From: a virus
Strand: one strand, 5' to 3'
Virus record (IMG/VR): IMGVR_UViG_3300030329_000823
Location: 1 to 23,383 of that record
Length of the DNA: 23,383 bases
In this document: in pieces, positions 16,022 through 22,855 of the stretch
How the letters are laid out: every line of letters starts with the position of its first letter
Numbering within the stretch: the first letter of the stretch is position 1
The notes under the pieces: generated by a model
Told to the model about the DNA's origin: nothing
The model's input: only the letters and a program-made list of their open reading frames with translations
Database searches by the model: none
Translations under genes and position numbers: made by a program

Positions 16022-17601
16022 TAAACTAACTCATTGTTGTGCGACATGACTTCGCGAAGGCGGTTAGTATCGTTATCAAAGAACAGCGTACTACACAGTC
16101 CTGTCATACCGCTAAAACGGTTCTTAATGACACGTACCTTTGTAGTGTTACGTTCTACAGGACAGTCAGCTTGTCCATTACGTTCCAAGCCTAGTACAAG
16201 ATCACTTAGCTGTCCGATGCTATGAGAACCACGCAGATGGTTCAGAGATAGCTCCTTACCTTCCTCATGCGATCCATCCGACACTCTGCGTAGGTGGGTA
16301 GCTATAATCATGCAGATACCTAGCTCCTGCACTAGCGTACGCAATTTAGTCATACACTCGTCAATCGTACGCCTTTCATCAAAGCCATGTTCCTGTGAGC
16401 TAACAAGAATGCTGATGTGATCTAGTACGATATACTTACACTTTAGAACCTTTGCCATGTAGCGCATACGTCCAATGATATTTTGTATGGAGTTGCTACC
16501 AAAGTGGTCAAAGAAAAAGATACGTCCACTACCTACAGTATCATCAAAGGCTTTGCGATACTCTTCCTGTGTATACTCTGTATCAGGTAGGTGGTAAGGC
16601 TTGCTACCGTGTATGCCCATAAGAGCTTTTGCCGTAGTCTTTACGGACTCTTCAAGAAACATTAAGCCTATGTTCTCTTCTGTAGATGAAAACACATGAT
16701 ACACAAGCTCACGTAGAAAGCCGCTCTTTCCTATACCTGTACCAGCACAGACAGTTATAAGCTCACCCGGACGCATACCGTATGTATATTTGTTCAGTCC
16801 AGCATAGGGATACGTTGCGATAGACTTCTCTGGACCCTTGTTAATCTCATCCCATAAGTCTGTGCCTGACACAATGCCTTCTGGAGTGTGTGTCGTAGCG
16901 TTCCACCAATCTTGTTTAAACTGTGCTATGGCACTCTTCTCAAGATATTCGTTAGGGTCTTTGTATCGCATGTTGACAACAGAAGCTTTTGGTGCCAGTA
17001 GCTCTGCTGCTTTTCTAGCTGCTGCTTGGCCTACTTCATCGTTATCAAAACAAATACGAATGTTATCGAACTGATTTAGAAAGTCATAGTTCTCGTTAAT
17101 GTCTTTCTCTACAGATTGTGCGCCAGACCTTATGGATACAACAGGCCACTGACTGTCGAACATTTGATAGACAGACATAGCGTCTATCTCTCCTTCGACT
17201 AACGTAATGTATTTACCACCGTTGCCGAATATCTGCTGACCAAAAAGACCACAGTCTGAGATGCTGCCCTCTGTAAAGAACTGCTTATTATTTGTTCTTA
17301 TTTTGTTGGCAACGTGTGAATTACTTTTATTATAATAAGGGTAAATATGCTCACCCTTGTTATTGAGCGTAACGCCGTATCGAAAACATACATCTTTTCG
17401 TATATTTCGGTCGTTTATCGAGTCTGAATACCCTTGAGATAGTTCAAGGTTGTTGTCAAACGGCACGATATTTTCTCCTTTGTGAGTAGTATTGCAAGAG
17501 AAGCAATGAGTACCCCCATCCATATAAACAGAAAGGGCATCGCTAGAACCACAGTCGGGGCAGGGTTGATGTGTCTTGACATATTTTGCATTTGCTGTCA
17601 C
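16021..17601 (-). CDS. T7 gp4-like DNA primase-helicase
   Basis: This is a 526-aa bifunctional replication protein that unwinds the fork 5'-3' as a hexamer and primes the lagging strand. An N-terminal zinc finger has C14-x2-C17 and C33-x2-C36. The TOPRIM primase core shows LVEGEID (E136/E138) and DND (186-188). The RecA-type helicase domain has Walker A AGTGIGKSG (286-294), EES (317-319), Walker B YIVLDHIS (390-397), a sensor His in ATHLRR (H436) and RGSHSIGQLSD (457-467). The start is GTG 17601, with GAGGAG 11 nt upstream lying inside the apparent tail of the exonuclease frame. It shares one base with the downstream gene. Length is close to T7 gp4 (566 aa). Confidence 0.95.
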   Translation of the reverse strand: MTANAKYVKTHQPCPDCGSSDALSVYMDGGTHCFSCNTTHKGENIVPFDNNLELSQGYSDSINDRNIRKDVCFRYGVTLNNKGEHIYPYYNKSNSHVANKIRTNNKQFFTEGSISDCGLFGQQIFGNGGKYITLVEGEIDAMSVYQMFDSQWPVVSIRSGAQSVEKDINENYDFLNQFDNIRICFDNDEVGQAAARKAAELLAPKASVVNMRYKDPNEYLEKSAIAQFKQDWWNATTHTPEGIVSGTDLWDEINKGPEKSIATYPYAGLNKYTYGMRPGELITVCAGTGIGKSGFLRELVYHVFSSTEENIGLMFLEESVKTTAKALMGIHGSKPYHLPDTEYTQEEYRKAFDDTVGSGRIFFFDHFGSNSIQNIIGRMRYMAKVLKCKYIVLDHISILVSSQEHGFDERRTIDECMTKLRTLVQELGICMIIATHLRRVSDGSHEEGKELSLNHLRGSHSIGQLSDLVLGLERNGQADCPVERNTTKVRVIKNRFSGMTGLCSTLFFDNDTNRLREVMSHNNELV

Positions 17602-17603
17602 CT

Positions 17604-17711
17604 TTAAAACAACTCCTCTACTTTCGGCTCTGCTACGACTTTTGTAAAGTATTTGATACCGTTAGCATATTTAAACTTACGCAATCCTTTACCATCATTC
17701 GCATCCTGCCA
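17604..17711 (-). pseudogene. Detached in-frame C-terminal tail of the exonuclease after TGA
   Basis: Directly after the exonuclease stop (TGA 17714-17712) the same frame stays open for 35 codons and ends at TAA 17606-17604, 2 nt before the primase start. It encodes WQDANDGKGLRKFKYANGIK and then YFTKVVAEPKVEELF. This resembles the usual end of phage Cas4/RecB-like exonucleases, recalled from memory. It has no ATG and no convincing start of its own. The tail is therefore either translated by readthrough, or lost through a nonsense change, or the TGA is a sequencing error. Confidence 0.6.
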
Positions 17712-18452
17712 TCATCTAGTTTTAAAATCACAATAACGACATGGAAAATCAATAATGTAATTACCACTAGTTCCCATTGGAACAGGATCATAGCATTTCT
17801 CAGGCACATCGTCAAGGTCGATAACCTTCTTGAGGTGGTCGATACGAGCCGATGCGTCGATCTTTGTAAGTTCGTCAACCATCAACAAAGCGATCTCTCC
17901 GGTGCTTTTATCGTATGCTAGAAAGCCACCTTCGTCACAATCTTCAGCTTCCATATATCCTGATATTTGTCCGATATACCCAAAAGCGTCTTCCTCAAAC
18001 AATGTACCTTGTTTAAACTTTTTAAATCCTTTGTTTGATGCAGATTTAACATCAATAATACAGCCATCGATCTTAGCATCAATGTGTCCTGTTATACCTT
18101 GCAGCTTAACTTCTTTCTGTTCATCTTCGACAGTATGTCCAGACTCTGCAACAAGAAACAAAAGCAAGGCTTCTACAATATTACCATAAAAGAATTTTAA
18201 AAGTAACTCTGGTGGGTGCTTTACCGGATCAGAGTGCATTTCATACCAAAGCTTACGATCTTCTCTACCTATATTGGACATACGAAGCTTTGATGAACGT
18301 GTACGCTCTTCAGGATCAAGAAAGCGTAACGCTTCTTCTTTTAGAGTATCAACAAACTTCTGTAAATTTTTAGGATTAACTTTGTCTTTACCATTTGTAA
18401 TTACATTATGAACATCTGGTAACAGCGTGTATATTGATTTTTCATATGACAT
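17712..18452 (-). CDS. Cas4/RecB-like PD-(D/E)XK exonuclease, stopped at an iron-sulfur cysteine
   Basis: The frame encodes 246 aa from ATG 18452, chosen for AAGGAT 5 nt upstream; an earlier in-frame start at 18515 crosses a terminator-like hairpin. The nuclease core shows GNIVEA (E94), GHID (D125), IIDVK (D134/K136) and the RecB-family QxxxY motif in GQISGYM (Q162/Y166). It probably degrades host DNA and processes ends, taking the place of T7 gp6. C220, C238 and C241 precede a TGA at codon 247. C238-x2-C241-x5-TGA is exactly the CX2CX5C pattern of AddB/Cas4-type 4Fe-4S clusters with the last Cys replaced by stop. Reading through gives 282 aa. As it stands the protein should lack one cluster ligand and its C-terminal tail. 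Confidence 0.8.
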   Translation of the reverse strand: MSYEKSIYTLLPDVHNVITNGKDKVNPKNLQKFVDTLKEEALRFLDPEERTRSSKLRMSNIGREDRKLWYEMHSDPVKHPPELLLKFFYGNIVEALLLFLVAESGHTVEDEQKEVKLQGITGHIDAKIDGCIIDVKSASNKGFKKFKQGTLFEEDAFGYIGQISGYMEAEDCDEGGFLAYDKSTGEIALLMVDELTKIDASARIDHLKKVIDLDDVPEKCYDPVPMGTSGNYIIDFPCRYCDFKTR

Positions 18453-18634
18453 AAATAATCCTTTATAAAAAATAGGGAGTCTTTCTTGTGAAGGCACTCC
18501 CTCTTTTCCCACCAATTTTTATTTTGTGTCGTTATTGGCTTAACCGCTCGAAAGCTCGACATTGTATCTAGGCCCCATCCCTCTTTTCCCCTAGATACCA
18601 CAGAGACGGTTACTCTGCACCCAATAGACTATTG
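18453..18634 (-). other. Structured non-coding gap with hairpins and a direct repeat
   Basis: This 182-bp gap holds no convincing gene. It contains stem pairs 18601-18605/18613-18617 (CAGAG/CTCTG) and 18564-18572/18590-18598 (GTATCTAGG/CCTAGATAC, perfect 9 bp, 17-nt loop), plus a weak pair at 18512-18516/18534-18538. A further hairpin lies at its SSB edge (18625-18642) and a terminator-like hairpin at its exonuclease edge. TCCCTCTTTTCCC occurs twice, at 18498-18510 and 18578-18590, exactly 80 bp apart. It is the only long gap within the leftward operon. Confidence 0.65.
18467..18501 (-). terminator. Terminator or attenuator upstream of the exonuclease
   Basis: On the minus strand GGGAGT (18501-18496) pairs with ACTCCC (18480-18475), with partial inner pairing (CTTC/GAAAG), followed by TATTTTTT (18474-18467). 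The T tract ends only 3 nt before the exonuclease ribosome site AAGGAT (18463-18458). It could end SSB transcripts or act as an attenuator that lowers exonuclease expression. Confidence 0.6.
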
Positions 18635-18642
18635 CTAGTCTA
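18625..18642 (-). other. GNRA-capped hairpin over the SSB stop codon
   Basis: The minus-strand RNA reads UAGACUA-GCAA-UAGUCUA, a perfect 7-bp stem with a GCAA (GNRA) tetraloop. The SSB stop codon TAG (18637-18635) lies across stem and loop. Such stems can stabilise mRNA 3' ends. Confidence 0.5.
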
Positions 18643-19060
18643 ACTCGTCGCCATCACTTTTGATGTAATCTGGCTCTGGCTCAAGGTCTTCATTACCTTC
18701 ATACTGAACCCATTCCAAAACCATAACTTGATTAAGTCCAGCGCCTACACCTGTCTTACCCCTATAATTCCAATTATAAGGATTAATAGAAGCTTTGACT
18801 TTACTTCCGTTGCCGATAGCGCGGGTTTCATCCCACGGATTACCAGCAGCGTCTACGACACGAATAGGTCGCCCTGACTTTGCCGTAATAAAATCACCGT
18901 GATCTTCCTTTTTGCCTTCGCCTGTCTTAACTTCAAGACCTGCTCCGGTCAAATCACGGATAGCATCCTTATCCAACTGTCCAATATTCATTTCAAACTT
19001 ATTGGACATTTGGTTTGGTTGAAACAAACTAGGGTAAAAAGCTGTACCATATACAATCAT
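18635..19060 (-). CDS. T7 gp2.5-like single-stranded DNA-binding protein
   Basis: This is a 141-aa protein from ATG 19060, with AAGGAAGGA about 7 nt upstream. An earlier in-frame start at 19186 would overlap the polymerase gene and lacks such a site. The core follows the gp2.5 fold pattern, with a short N-terminal strand, GRPIRVVDAAGNPWD (63-77), IGNGSKVKASINPYNW (82-97) and GVGAGLNQVMVLEWVQY (104-120). The last 20 residues are acidic (EDLEPEPDYIKSDGDELD), as in phage SSBs that contact polymerase and helicase through the tail. It coats single-stranded DNA at the fork. It is shorter than T7 gp2.5 (232 aa). A promoter-like element precedes it. Confidence 0.85.
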   Translation of the reverse strand: MIVYGTAFYPSLFQPNQMSNKFEMNIGQLDKDAIRDLTGAGLEVKTGEGKKEDHGDFITAKSGRPIRVVDAAGNPWDETRAIGNGSKVKASINPYNWNYRGKTGVGAGLNQVMVLEWVQYEGNEDLEPEPDYIKSDGDELD

Positions 19061-19097
19061 GGATGTTCCTTCCTTCTTGATAAGAGTTAATGTAGTC

Positions 19098-19126
19098 GTT
19101 TTAGACGATCCGATCTTCTGTGTCAA
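19098..19126 (-). promoter_or_regulatory. Internal sigma70-like promoter before the SSB gene
   Basis: On the minus strand a perfect TTGACA (19126-19121) is followed after 17 bp by TAAAAC (19103-19098, 4 of 6 to TATAAT). It lies in the 70-bp gap between polymerase and SSB, about 40 bp before the SSB start, and could boost SSB, which is needed in large amounts. The weak -10 leaves doubt. Confidence 0.5.
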
Positions 19127-19130
19127 CCCC

Positions 19131-20852
19131 TTAATGTGTGTCGGCCCAAGAAAATCCGATCTTTGCTTCAGCATCCATCTGAACACGTAACTTCAACAGA
19201 TGCCCTGCTTCGCGAATAGAGGACTGTGCCAGTTCTGCTACTCGCTCCGCATCTTGTTGATGAACTTCAAACTGTAGCTCATCGTGAATAGTGTTTACTA
19301 ATTTAGCGCGTAGACGCTCTTTTTCGATGGCTTTGTCCATGCAAATAGACCACTGTTTACATAGTATAGCACCACCACCTTGTAAAAGGGTGTTTAAAGC
19401 TGCATGAGAGCTTCGTACGTACAGTCTACGCCCGTCGATACCTCGAATGTATCCACGATCTGAAACTTGCTCTACACGTGCTAAAAGGTTTTGTAAGCTA
19501 GGCATGTTGTTTAGAAACCGCTGGCGTATTACACCACCCTGTGACTGACTTAGGTTAAGTATGGAACCTAACTTAGAGGGGCTGGCACCATACAAAAATG
19601 CATAGATAAACGTCTTTGCCAAAGCTCTGTCATCTATATCCAAAGCTTGCATAGTCACAGTGTGCGGATCACCGTTCACAACCTCTTCAGCGTACGCATC
19701 GTCTTGCATGTAGTGAGCAAGCATACGAAGTTCTAAGCCTTGAGCGTCCATGCCGCAGATACGGTAGTCGTTGCTTGGCACGGTCCAACACTCTCTACTT
19801 TGCTTACCATATGGTTTATATACAGCAACGATGTTTGCCATGTTAGGATCAGCATGTGTCATGCGACCAGTAACTGCACCTAGAGTAAATACTTTACCAT
19901 GTACACGACCATCGTTGCCTAACGCATTTAGCCAAGACTCTACAGTTTTCCAACGTGTCTCAAGCATCTTCCATTCAGATAACTTCTTTGCAGGTTCCGG
20001 TGCGGTGTCAGGCAGTGTCGCTAGATTGGCTTCTGATACTTTCGGTGCGCCTTTTGGTGTAAACTCTGTGGGTTTCCAGCCAGCCTTATCCATGCGCTCT
20101 ACTACTTGTTTGTGTGATGCAGGATTAAACTCCTCAAAGTCGATAGACCAAAAGGGTCCACCAATATCGTTGTACTGAAACTGGCGTAGACCTACTTTGG
20201 ATATGTCACCATTCTTTGTGTACTTTGGCAGATCAGTCCGTAGAACTTTTACTTTTGGTGCGAAGTACTTTTTGATGTTCGCTTTAATTGTGTCTGCTTT
20301 AGATTGAGTTTCAACAAGCAGGTCCACAGCTTTCTTTTGATCCAAGTAAAAGCCGTATCTACTCTGGCGGGAAATAATGTCAGCGATAGCATGTTCTAAC
20401 TCTATACTTTGTTGTGAAAAATCTACACCCTCTTGTAAAAGGTGTTTATATAATTGTACTGTGATGTAAACGTCTTGTTCACAGTACTCACGCATCTCCT
20501 CAGAGTACGCATCAAATTTATTAAAATCTATCTTTCCATAACCAAGACGCTCGCCCCATGCGCCAAGACTATGCCCACCAGAACGGTCAGGATTAAAAAG
20601 TCTGGATAGTACAAGAGTGTCAACTTTATTTTTAATCTCAAGGTGCCAAAGCTTCTCCAGAACCGGGAAATCAAAGTCAATACCATTGTGAGCAATGAAC
20701 GTATCCTTTTCTAAATCAACGGCAGCGACAAAAGACGCAGCATCTCGAAACGAGCGTATATCTTTATAGTTATCCACATCACAGATACATGCAACCCAGA
20801 TATAAGTGGCGTCTAAACTATCAGCTTCGATATCAATAACATAGCGTGTCAT
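19131..20852 (-). CDS. Family A DNA polymerase with 3'-5' exonuclease
   Basis: This is a 573-aa replicative polymerase. The exonuclease motifs are DIEADS (D7/E9), HNGIDFDFP (55-63) and YCEQD (D127). Polymerase motif A is GMDAQGLELRMLAHY (D369), motif B is R409-x3-K413...Y421-G422, and motif C is NTIHDELQFEV (D524/E525). The residue matching E. coli Phe762 / T7 Tyr526 is Y417, a T7-like choice. It is shorter than T7 gp5 (704 aa) and no insertion resembling the thioredoxin-binding loop was noticed, so processivity may not rely on host thioredoxin. The ribosome site AGGAAT precedes ATG 20852. It sits upstream of SSB, exonuclease and primase-helicase in one leftward operon. Confidence 0.95.
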   Translation of the reverse strand: MTRYVIDIEADSLDATYIWVACICDVDNYKDIRSFRDAASFVAAVDLEKDTFIAHNGIDFDFPVLEKLWHLEIKNKVDTLVLSRLFNPDRSGGHSLGAWGERLGYGKIDFNKFDAYSEEMREYCEQDVYITVQLYKHLLQEGVDFSQQSIELEHAIADIISRQSRYGFYLDQKKAVDLLVETQSKADTIKANIKKYFAPKVKVLRTDLPKYTKNGDISKVGLRQFQYNDIGGPFWSIDFEEFNPASHKQVVERMDKAGWKPTEFTPKGAPKVSEANLATLPDTAPEPAKKLSEWKMLETRWKTVESWLNALGNDGRVHGKVFTLGAVTGRMTHADPNMANIVAVYKPYGKQSRECWTVPSNDYRICGMDAQGLELRMLAHYMQDDAYAEEVVNGDPHTVTMQALDIDDRALAKTFIYAFLYGASPSKLGSILNLSQSQGGVIRQRFLNNMPSLQNLLARVEQVSDRGYIRGIDGRRLYVRSSHAALNTLLQGGGAILCKQWSICMDKAIEKERLRAKLVNTIHDELQFEVHQQDAERVAELAQSSIREAGHLLKLRVQMDAEAKIGFSWADTH

Positions 20853-20889
20853 CGTTTATTCCTGTTAAAAAGGTACTAGTAATGACGAG

Positions 20890-20929
20890 AGGTAGCTTGT
20901 GTGTGTGTGTCAAAGGGGAGGGGCTACCT
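20890..20929 (-). repeat. Inverted repeat with a GT tract upstream of the polymerase
   Basis: AGGTAGC (20890-20896) and GCTACCT (20923-20929) form a perfect 7-bp inverted repeat. Its 26-nt loop contains six GT units (20899-20910) and the stop of the upstream gene. On the minus strand a TTGACA lies in the loop (20915-20910) without a good -10. It may be an mRNA hairpin controlling polymerase expression. Confidence 0.4.
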
Positions 20930-21182
20930 GTATGAGGTCATCTATGTACTCTTGGAAATCTATAGCACTTTCATATTGGTCCTGTCTACCCTTTTTAATG
21001 TAAGAGACCTCTTCCTTGTTCGGGCCTATTAAAGTATGTATATACACAAACCTGTACAAACCCGATTGTTCATTTAAATGCATCCTTTTATGACCACGGT
21101 ATGTGAAACCTCTGTACTCTATTCTTACCCCGTAATCGCCTTCTTTTTTCATAAAAGGAAACTCTAGTTGTTTTTCATACAT
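20910..21182 (-). CDS. Unknown small protein upstream of the polymerase
   Basis: This is a 90-aa protein from ATG 21182. Its start overlaps the end of the PD-(D/E)XK nuclease gene by 19 nt. It begins MYEKQLEFPFMKKEGDYG, where QLEFPF could be a short linear motif. It continues with alternating strand-like segments (GVRIEYRGFTYRG, LYRFVYIHTLIGP) and ends in an acidic helix plus VAPPL. The strand-rich, basic and aromatic pattern might be a small barrel, but no family is recognised. It lies 57 nt upstream of the polymerase start. Confidence 0.5.
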   Translation of the reverse strand: MYEKQLEFPFMKKEGDYGVRIEYRGFTYRGHKRMHLNEQSGLYRFVYIHTLIGPNKEEVSYIKKGRQDQYESAIDFQEYIDDLIQVAPPL

Positions 21183-21694
21183 TCTTCTATCAACTCCTTC
21201 ACCGTTTGTAGTTCATCTATTTTTATATTATAACAATCTGCTTTTACCTGATATCCGTTTGAGGGGTCTATGGTTCCCTTCTTCCAAAACTTAGCTGTAT
21301 CAAAGAATTGTTCTTTACCCACACCGCCAAGTATAAAACCTTTGTCAAAGCTGTGTAAAACTCTACAAAATACATAAGCATCACACTTTTGTTTTGTGTT
21401 ATATGCAGCAATCGTACAATCATACTCACCTTTTGGCGTAACACTTGTAGACTTTGTTTTAACATCGATACGTATATTTTTGTCAATCATAAAATCATAA
21501 TCGTAAGTATCATGCGTGTCTACTCTATAAAATGGAGAAGCATATTTTTTAAACATAGCTTCGCCTAAGTAGCCATACATATTACCTTTACCTTTTGCTA
21601 TAGAGTGTTTAAGAACACCTAATTCTTTTGATTTATCAGATGCACTGTCTCTCATTTTAGAAGTAATATTCATAGTAACAAAGTTTTCACTCAT
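21164..21694 (-). CDS. Putative PD-(D/E)XK nuclease of unknown target
   Basis: This is a 176-aa protein from ATG 21694, which overlaps the upstream stop and has GGAG about 10 nt upstream. A GTG at 21718 would add 8 residues. The restriction-endonuclease fold signature is visible: GYLGEAMF (E45), DTYDYDFMID (D67) and IRIDVKTKST (D77-x-K79), followed by strand-rich sequence (YDCTIAAYN, CDAYVFCRV, KGFILGGVGK). This is the third such nuclease in the operon, besides the resolvase and the exonuclease. It may cut host DNA or branched intermediates. The catalytic residues are seen, the substrate is not known, and the family name cannot be given. Confidence 0.65.
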   Translation of the reverse strand: MSENFVTMNITSKMRDSASDKSKELGVLKHSIAKGKGNMYGYLGEAMFKKYASPFYRVDTHDTYDYDFMIDKNIRIDVKTKSTSVTPKGEYDCTIAAYNTKQKCDAYVFCRVLHSFDKGFILGGVGKEQFFDTAKFWKKGTIDPSNGYQVKADCYNIKIDELQTVKELIEECMKNN

Positions 21695-21872
21695 TTTGAG
21701 GGTACTCCACAGTTTCACCAGACGATTTTATTTTACCAATAAAGTTTGCATGATCCATAAGCATATTCATAAGTGCCTGTCTAGTTACTTTTACTGCTTT
21801 TGCGTTTTTACGTGCTTGATCTACAGCAATGTGTAGAGATTCAAAGTCTGCATCGCTTGTGTATAGTTTCAT
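21687..21872 (-). CDS. Small unknown helical protein
   Basis: This is a 61-aa protein from ATG 21872, 2 nt after the stop of the SleB-type gene, with GAGGTAAC just upstream. It overlaps the next gene's start by 8 nt. It is mostly helical (LHIAVDQARKNAKAVKVTRQ, then ALMNMLMDHANFIGKIK). No motif is recognised. Good ribosome site and tight packing support it as a real gene. Confidence 0.5.
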   Translation of the reverse strand: MKLYTSDADFESLHIAVDQARKNAKAVKVTRQALMNMLMDHANFIGKIKSSGETVEYPQNE

Positions 21873-21874
21873 TG

Positions 21875-22354
21875 TTACCTCATGTCCATATAGAATATGT
21901 GTGTACCTATCTGTTCAATCTTTTTCATTTCAAAGAGCCACTTTGGACTTACATAGCTTGCATGGTAGTGCGTGGCTCCTAGTGTAGACAAAACCACCAC
22001 TCCTTTCATAGCTAAAGAAGCTACGTCAAAAGCTGTGTTTAATGCTTTTTTATCCACAGAGTCCCATTCTTTCTTACCATCACAATAATAGCTAAATGCA
22101 CATTTATGTTTTATCATTTTTCCTTTCCATCTTTTTCCAGAGTGTACAACTTTACATATAGTGTCAGGAAAGTATTCAAGGTTTACACGCTCTAGGATTA
22201 CATTAGCTACAGATAGCTGACCTATAAAAGACTCAGAACGAGCCTCATGGTATACAGCTTCTACAAGACAACTTAATTCATCAGTCTCTTCTGCATAAGC
22301 TGTAGAGTTTATACTTAATACAGCAGCAATCGCTGTCATTGTTTTTTTTATCAT
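21875..22354 (-). CDS. Exported SleB-type cell wall hydrolase
   Basis: This is a 159-aa protein whose ATG overlaps the upstream stop (ATGA). An N-terminal signal peptide is visible: MIKK, hydrophobic TAIAAVLSI, then NSTAYA and likely cleavage near residue 21. The Hydrolase_2/SleB pattern follows: LVEAVYHEARSE with probable catalytic E37, GQLSVANVILERV (45-57), CAFSYYCDG (85-93), and GATHYHASYVSPKW (126-139) with IGTHIFY (149-155). Family members cleave peptidoglycan as transglycosylase- or amidase-like enzymes, and phages use them as endolysins. Here it would reach the periplasm by Sec rather than through a holin. It is unusual in lying within the replication operon, far from the holin-like genes. 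Confidence 0.85.
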   Translation of the reverse strand: MIKKTMTAIAAVLSINSTAYAEETDELSCLVEAVYHEARSESFIGQLSVANVILERVNLEYFPDTICKVVHSGKRWKGKMIKHKCAFSYYCDGKKEWDSVDKKALNTAFDVASLAMKGVVVLSTLGATHYHASYVSPKWLFEMKKIEQIGTHIFYMDMR

Positions 22355-22854
22355 ATCACCAACTCGTTAGGGTTTTCCCACCACCACGGAGCTTCAGAAT
22401 ATTGCCATTTTGCAAAGTCTGCTTTCTCTCCTTTGTAATAATGACGATACGCTACTACGGAATTACCTTTTACCTTGTATTCATCAGGCATACATTGTGG
22501 TGGTTCAGTAAAAGGTTTAGTCTCTATGTCTGTAGGACACAGTTCTAGTTCTGCACGTAGTCTTTCACATGCATGTATTTTACCATACCTTTTTGTGTAT
22601 TCTGTCAACAGCTTTTCATAAAGATTGTATAACCATCTATATTGCACATACGATTCTCTAGCCCATTTTGTGCTAGGATGGTTTTTATATGCAAGTTTAT
22701 ACAAACCTTTATTATTGCAGTAATCTTCACCACTAAGAAGTCTGTGCGCTGTACATAACATCTGTGCTGACTCTAGTATCATTTTTACAACGTGTTTATC
22801 ACAATGATATTCAGCAGCACGTACAGGGTCTTTGTCTAAATAGAAAATATTCAT
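22351..22854 (-). CDS. Conserved phage protein of unknown function
   Basis: This is a 167-aa protein from ATG 22854, with CAGGAAA about 7 nt upstream and 1 nt after the previous stop. A longer frame to 22893 lacks a good site. The N-terminus reads MNIFYLDKDP, then AAEYHCDKHVVKMILESAQM and LCTAHRLL (12-39). Later come HPSTKWARESYVQYRWLYNL (59-78), a central helix and a C-terminal DFAKWQYSEAPWWW. The MNIF...DP..AA...CDKHVVKMI.E.AQML opening is one recalled from many marine phage genomes, where it is unassigned. Conserved His, Asp, Lys and Trp could suit a nucleic-acid enzyme, but that is speculation. Confidence 0.6.
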   Translation of the reverse strand: MNIFYLDKDPVRAAEYHCDKHVVKMILESAQMLCTAHRLLSGEDYCNNKGLYKLAYKNHPSTKWARESYVQYRWLYNLYEKLLTEYTKRYGKIHACERLRAELELCPTDIETKPFTEPPQCMPDEYKVKGNSVVAYRHYYKGEKADFAKWQYSEAPWWWENPNELVI

Positions 22855-22855
22855 G

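Noticed and set aside
17712-17714. TGA as selenocysteine
   Set aside because: No convincing hairpin was seen directly after the TGA as bacterial selenocysteine insertion needs. Nonsense mutation or sequencing error is simpler.
17633-17878. Leftward 81-codon frame overlapping the exonuclease tail
   Set aside because: It is out of frame with the nuclease and has no ribosome site. The exonuclease frame, including its post-stop tail, is the coding one.
20899-20910. GT dinucleotide tract as a microsatellite-type phase-variation switch
   Set aside because: It lies at the end of a small gene, overlapping its stop, so unit changes would hardly affect any reading frame.
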